From Pseudomonadota bacterium (GTDB lineage: Bacteria > Pseudomonadota > Gammaproteobacteria > Burkholderiales > Casimicrobiaceae): a DNA stretch of 49,066 nt. Made by a program: the position numbers and the translations under genes. Below the pieces are notes generated by a model, which was not told the DNA's origin, did not search any database, and worked only from the letters and a program-made list of their open reading frames with translations. Location: contig JAFEDD010000038.1 of the NCBI GenBank assembly GCA_018241765.1, positions 1 through 49,066 of the forward strand, given 5' to 3'. Of the stretch, positions 43,639 through 49,066 are shown piece by piece; positions within the stretch are counted from its first letter, which is position 1, and each line of letters begins with the position of its first letter.

Positions 43639-44376
43639 ATGTCCGATTTGCTGGTCTCCGAACACCTCGGTTTTCGCACGTTGCATTTCGGCAGCGAGTG
43701 GGTGCAGGGACGCATGCGCATCGCGCGCCCCGATGAGTTGGCGCTTGGCTATGCGCAGGACATGTGCGCGGCGCTGCTGTTCGTGCCGCCGCCGCGTGAT
43801 GTCTACGTGGCGGGACTCGGCGTCGGCGCGCTGCCGCGCTGGGCGCTTGCGCACTGGGGCGAGACGCTGCGCCGCCTCGATATCGTGGAAATCCGCGAGG
43901 ATGTCATCGCGCTCGCGCAGGGGACGTTTCCGCTGCCGCTCGAAGACGCGCGCCTGCGCCTCACCCAGGGTGATGCGGCCGCGGCCATCCGTACGCGTCG
44001 CGCGTCGAGCGTCGATTGGATCTGGGTGGACTGCTACGACGGGCGCGGGCGCGTGGGCGCGCTGGAGTCGTCGCCGTTTTATGAGGCGGCGCACCGGGCG
44101 CTACGCCGCCACGGCGTGCTGGTGGCGAACCTGTGGAGCGATGTGCCGCGCTATCGTGGCGGGCTGCGGCGCTTGAGCGCGGTGTTCGGAGCCGACAACA
44201 TCGCGCTGTTGCCGGCCGTGGCAACCGAGAACGTCACCGTCATCGCGAGCAAGGCGCCACTGCCGGCGCTCGACGATCGCGCCTTGCAGGCGCGCGCACG
44301 CGCGCTGCGCGCCGGGCTCGGTCTGCCGTTCGAGCGTTGGCTGAAGGCAATGTCGTCGGTGCGCGTGGCGCTGTGA
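43639..44376 (+). CDS. spermidine synthase-like (SpeE family) protein
   Basis: A 245-residue Rossmann-fold SAM-binding protein. VYVAGLGVGALPRWAL is the glycine motif I, LDIVEIREDVIALAQ has the acidic residue at the end of strand 2, and DWIWVDCYDGRGRVG resembles the DxxD-type catalytic segment of polyamine aminopropyltransferases. It is shorter than typical SpeE (about 280) and lacks the N-terminal beta-hairpin domain. Its true substrate is therefore uncertain, and many such proteins are annotated as spermidine synthase-like. It converges on aceA. Confidence 0.75.
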   Translation: MSDLLVSEHLGFRTLHFGSEWVQGRMRIARPDELALGYAQDMCAALLFVPPPRDVYVAGLGVGALPRWALAHWGETLRRLDIVEIREDVIALAQGTFPLPLEDARLRLTQGDAAAAIRTRRASSVDWIWVDCYDGRGRVGALESSPFYEAAHRALRRHGVLVANLWSDVPRYRGGLRRLSAVFGADNIALLPAVATENVTVIASKAPLPALDDRALQARARALRAGLGLPFERWLKAMSSVRVAL

Positions 44377-44432
44377 TCGACGCACCGCAGCGGCGACGAC
44401 GCGCCAACCTCCCCCGGCGAAAATTCAGGCAG

Positions 44433-44506
44433 AAAAAAACCCGCAGGCACCTGTCTTGCGACGGGCACGTGCGGGCTGAGGGCTTCCCTCCTCCTCGAGG
44501 AAATCA
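44433..44506 (-). ncRNA. candidate ~74-nt small RNA (or attenuator) behind aceA
   Basis: A promoter-like TTGCGA-N16-TATAAT (44540-44513) is followed by about 74 bases that can fold in two parts. The first is a hairpin with arms TCAGCCC (44504-44510) and GGGCTGA (44473-44479) plus an inner TTCCTC/GAGGGAA stem. The second is a terminator hairpin with outer arms CCCGCA (44440-44445) and TGCGGG (44470-44475), then seven T. The two share CCC at 44473-44475, so they could compete. The first loop exposes a GAGGAGGAGG run, a Shine-Dalgarno-like sequence. It may also act merely as the aceA terminator. No family is recognised. Confidence 0.45.
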
Positions 44507-44512
44507 GCCCCG

Positions 44513-44540
44513 ATTATAGAGTCATCGCTCGATTTCGCAA
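44513..44540 (-). promoter_or_regulatory. promoter-like element of the candidate RNA
   Basis: TATAAT at 44518-44513 with TTGCGA at 44540-44535, spaced by 16 bases, fits a sigma-70 promoter, starting 17 bases past the aceA stop on the same strand. Confidence 0.55.
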
Positions 44541-44556
44541 GATCGCGCGGCGAGCA

Positions 44557-45903
<1,347 letters not shown>

Positions 45904-46314
45904 GGATGTGTTGCCTTTCTGACTGAAACTCGATCCTGCTTTTCGTGTTGCCGTCGTTGGGGTCAGGACAGAGTCGACGCCAACGCTTCTGTTATTGCTT
46001 CGCAGCATATCGCAAAGTTCGAACGACGGAGAGCAGCAGGCGCAAAAGATCGTTTCGAAACAACGCGTTGCAACACATTTCCGGAAAATGGAAATTTCCG
46101 CATCGTGGAAACGCATATCGTGCGCTGCATTGCACCATTTGAAAACCTGTTTCGCGGCATGGCAGCACCAGAAAAAGCAAGGCAATTCAATCGGCTACGC
46201 GTCGCCCCGGCGGACGCTGCGCCAGCATCGCATGCCGACGGCGGGTAGGCACGCCCCGCCGCCGCGCTTGCCGCGCACCGCGGCGCAGCGATGCCCGTGT
46301 CGCAAACACGCAAC
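45904..46314. other. aceA upstream region, no gene
   Basis: About 410 bases without a supportable coding region. The sequence is less GC-rich than elsewhere from 45930 to 46150, with GCATATCGCAAAG at about 46003-46015 and TTTCCGGAAAATGGAAATTTCC near 46078-46099, a partly symmetric stretch that could bind a regulator. No clear consensus could be assigned. Confidence 0.4.
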
Positions 46315-46343
46315 AAAAAAGCCCGACCACACCGTGGCCGGGC
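46315..46343 (-). terminator. intrinsic terminator of the flavocytochrome genes
   Basis: On the minus strand GCCCGGCCAC and GTGGTCGGGC form a 10-pair stem with one mismatch and a 3-base loop, followed by TTTTTT. It starts 23 bases after the fccB-like stop, a normal Rho-independent terminator. Confidence 0.85.
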
Positions 46344-46365
46344 TTGGCGCGGGAGGAAATCGCGC

Positions 46366-47652
46366 TCAGGTCAGCATGTCGGCCCAGATGTTGCGTGACC
46401 AACTGTACGCGAACGTGCCTTCGGTGCGGTTGGCGGCGGGCGACAGGCCACCCGAGCCCGGCACCGTCAGCATCGTCTTCTGCGCGGCGTCGTAGCGATG
46501 CACGGTCGCCACATGCATGGCGGTCTTGTCATCGACGAAGCTGTAGCAGGTGTTGGCCGCCATCGGTGTCGCGCTGACGGTGTCGCCCGTCAACAGCGCG
46601 ATGACCGCCGCCGCGCAGATCTTGCCGTGCTGGTTTGCCATGTGGCCCGACTTCGGCATCAGCGGCGCAACTTGCAGCGCGTCGCCCAGGATGTGCACGT
46701 TCTTCACGGCAGTGGATTCGTAGGTGAGCCAGTCGATCAGGCACCAGCGCTTGTTCGAGTTGTTCAGGCCGTGCTGGGTGGCGATGGTGCCGGCGCGCAT
46801 CGGCGGCAGCACGTTCAGCACATCGGCACGCACATCGTCACCGAACGACATCTTCAGCGTGTTGGTGCGTGCGTCGACGTCCTGGATTTCCTGATTGTTG
46901 CGGTACTCGACGAGCCCCTTGAACGGGCCGTTCCATGCCGCCATGAAGAGCCCCTTCTTCGACGTCACGTCCTCGTTGGCGTCGAGGATGAGCACCTTCG
47001 ATTTCGGCTTCGCCTGCTGGAAGTACCACGCAACCTGACAGGCGCGCTCGTAGGGGCCCGGCGGGCAGCGATACGGTGCCTTCGGGATCTGGATGGCGTA
47101 GACGCCGCCGTCGCGCATGTCGACCAACTGCTTGCGCAGCGCGACCGTCTCCGGGCCGGCCTTCCATGCGGCGAGCACCTTGCCGCGCGCCTCCGCGGTG
47201 GCCAACCCCGGCAGCGTCTCGTACATGAAGTCGATGCCGGGCGACAAAATGAGCCGGTCGTACGGCAACACCGTGCCGTCGGCGAGCGTCAGCGTGCGCC
47301 GATCGGCGTCGAAACCGACCGCCTCGCCCTTGATGCGCCGAATGCCGTATTTGTTGAGTCCGTCGTAGGACACCGTGATGTCGCCAATCTGGCGCGAGCC
47401 ACCAATGACGAGATTGGAGAGCGGACAGGAGACGAAGGCGTCACCGCGCTCGACGAGCGTGACATCGATCTTGCCCTCGCTCCACATGGCGATGTATTTG
47501 GCGGCCGTCGCCCCTCCGTAGCCGCCACCCACGACCACCACGCGTGGCTTGGCGCCGCCGGCGACGCTTGCGCAGCCGGTGATGGCGGAGGTGCCGAGCA
47601 GCGACAGCGCCCCGGCCGATTTGACGAAGTCGCGACGATTGAACGTAGTCAT
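46366..47652 (-). CDS. fccB: flavocytochrome c sulfide dehydrogenase flavoprotein subunit (FccB/SoxF-like)
   Basis: A 428-residue FAD protein oxidising sulfide in the periplasm. The N-terminal NRRDFVKSAGALSLLG is a twin-arginine signal. The FAD motif RVVVVGGGYGGATAA follows at about 37-51. Cys76 (FVSCPLSNLVIGG) matches the cysteine that holds FAD covalently in flavocytochrome c. A redox-active disulphide can be formed by Cys196 or Cys205 (PYRCPPGPYERAC) and the later Cys in ANTCYSFVDDK. The last segment, SWSRNIWADMLT, is typical of the family. It follows the cytochrome gene after 13 bases in one operon. Confidence 0.92.
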   Translation of the reverse strand: MTTFNRRDFVKSAGALSLLGTSAITGCASVAGGAKPRVVVVGGGYGGATAAKYIAMWSEGKIDVTLVERGDAFVSCPLSNLVIGGSRQIGDITVSYDGLNKYGIRRIKGEAVGFDADRRTLTLADGTVLPYDRLILSPGIDFMYETLPGLATAEARGKVLAAWKAGPETVALRKQLVDMRDGGVYAIQIPKAPYRCPPGPYERACQVAWYFQQAKPKSKVLILDANEDVTSKKGLFMAAWNGPFKGLVEYRNNQEIQDVDARTNTLKMSFGDDVRADVLNVLPPMRAGTIATQHGLNNSNKRWCLIDWLTYESTAVKNVHILGDALQVAPLMPKSGHMANQHGKICAAAVIALLTGDTVSATPMAANTCYSFVDDKTAMHVATVHRYDAAQKTMLTVPGSGGLSPAANRTEGTFAYSWSRNIWADMLT

Positions 47653-47665
47653 GAACGCCCCCCGC

Positions 47666-47989
47666 TCATTTCGGTTGTTTGGAGAAATAGTCGGCCATCA
47701 AGGCAATCTGCTCGTCGGTATATCCCTTCGCCAGTTGCTGCATGATGGTGGAGGGCTGCTTGCCGTCCTTGTAGTCCTGCATCTTGTTGATCAGCACGGT
47801 CGCGGCCTGACCGGCGAGCGATGGCACTTCGGCGACGCTGCGTCCATTGGTGCCATGGCAGTTGGCACACTGCGCGGCGAGGTTGCGTGCCAGATACTTG
47901 CTGGCCCCGGGTTGCGCCGTCTGCGCCTGCGCCGCGGCGAGCAGCAATGCCGAAGCGATGACCGCCGTCGTGTGTGAGATGCGTCTCAT
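47666..47989 (-). CDS. monohaem cytochrome c, partner of the flavoprotein
   Basis: A 107-residue secreted class I cytochrome. The signal peptide spans about 1-22 and the single haem site is C41-A-N-C44-H45. A possible axial Met is in TIMQQLAKGY, and PSLAGQ is typical of cytochromes of this class (c4/c5-like). GGAGGAGG lies just before the ATG at 47989. Flavocytochrome c normally pairs FccB with a dihaem FccA of about 20 kDa, so a monohaem partner of about 9 kDa resembles SoxE instead. It probably carries electrons from the flavoprotein to the terminal oxidase. Confidence 0.9.
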   Translation of the reverse strand: MRRISHTTAVIASALLLAAAQAQTAQPGASKYLARNLAAQCANCHGTNGRSVAEVPSLAGQAATVLINKMQDYKDGKQPSTIMQQLAKGYTDEQIALMADYFSKQPK

Positions 47990-48208
47990 TCGATGTCCTC
48001 CTCCAGGATGGTCTCGTTGCGTAAAGCATGCGCATTCGCTGTGAAGCCTGCGCTCCCACGAGCATACGCGCGACGAAATCGATTCTAGGGGCGGGGGGCC
48101 ACAATCCAGACGGCGATTGTGCCTATGCATATGCAATGGCGAGTCGGTAGAGATCGACGCACTTTCAAGCAGCGGCGCGCCGTGCACGTTGCCCGTCGCG
48201 ATCGCCCC

Positions 48209-49066
<858 letters not shown>

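Noticed and set aside
44151-44468. Short minus-strand frame starting with GTG after GAGGAGG (MPVARQVPAG)
   Set aside because: It runs through the terminator hairpin and antisense into the speE-like gene; the ribosome-site-like run is better explained as part of the hairpin loop, though a leader peptide is not excluded.
45963-46316. Open frames upstream of aceA
   Set aside because: Unusual composition, no family resemblance, and lie in the promoter region.
48100-48121. Inverted repeat CACAATC/GATTGTG between the cytochrome and purB genes
   Set aside because: Seven-base arms without a T tract or promoter context; not enough to call a site.

Overview
The window looks like a stretch of chromosome from a GC-rich, heterotrophic betaproteobacterium (Burkholderiales/Rhodocyclales-like). 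The evidence is gene order that is typical of that class: hisI-hisE-HIT-tatABC-htrA-nif3, petABC-sspA-sspB and the ribBA-ribH-nusB-thiL-pgpA-pncC / nrdR-ribD-ribE block. It contains no phage, integron, insertion sequence or CRISPR array. Almost all sequence is coding, mostly on the minus strand to the right of about 19.4 kb.

Layout. 1-5 kb: PduO-type cobalamin adenosyltransferase, a crotonase-fold protein with both catalytic Glu replaced, a small membrane protein, a secreted RCC1-repeat protein and a GtrA protein. 5-10.7 kb: etfB-etfA with a long acyl-CoA dehydrogenase, then ferredoxin-NADP reductase and a serine acetyltransferase. 11-19.4 kb: an M20 amidohydrolase and an IclR regulator, divergent from a catabolic run (MBL-fold protein, FAD aromatic hydroxylase, DUF2783, VOC protein, fumarylacetoacetase, TRAP solute receptor). 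19.4-25.5 kb: RhlE helicase, tRNA-Thr, SspB/SspA stress proteins and the cytochrome bc1 complex. 25.5-28.3 kb: asd plus a Phd/YefM-zeta toxin-antitoxin pair, apparently inserted into otherwise conserved petA/nif3 order. 28.3-34.4 kb: nif3, an HtrA protease, the Tat translocase with an extra 56-residue TatA-like gene, HIT, hisE, hisI and a zeta-class GST. 34.4-43.2 kb: glutaryl-CoA dehydrogenase, an AbrB-PIN toxin-antitoxin pair, riboflavin genes, nrdR, pncC, pgpA, thiL and nusB. 43.6-49 kb: a spermidine-synthase-like protein, isocitrate lyase with a candidate small RNA behind it, a flavocytochrome c pair, and the 3' part of purB.

How the genes connect. ETF, two acyl-CoA dehydrogenases, isocitrate lyase and the bc1 complex make a fatty/aromatic-acid to acetyl-CoA and respiration theme. 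Fumarylacetoacetase and a maleylacetoacetate-isomerase-like GST fit a homogentisate- or gentisate-type aromatic route. The Rieske protein and the flavocytochrome flavoprotein both carry twin-arginine signals that the Tat genes in this window could serve.

The strongest unexplained signal is a family of four dispersed, near-palindromic intergenic elements, each 121-126 bp (10823-10943, 28151-28276, 33581-33706, 43432-43553). Each has long inverted arms with the core GCATCCATAACGGGCTTG and TCGA (TCGG in one copy) at the exact centre. Second is a tiny TatA-derived gene with two membrane segments directly upstream of tatA. Others worth following are the Phd/YefM-zeta pairing with its own palindrome, a candidate ~74-nt RNA behind aceA, and the catabolic cluster with no obvious ring-cleavage enzyme.
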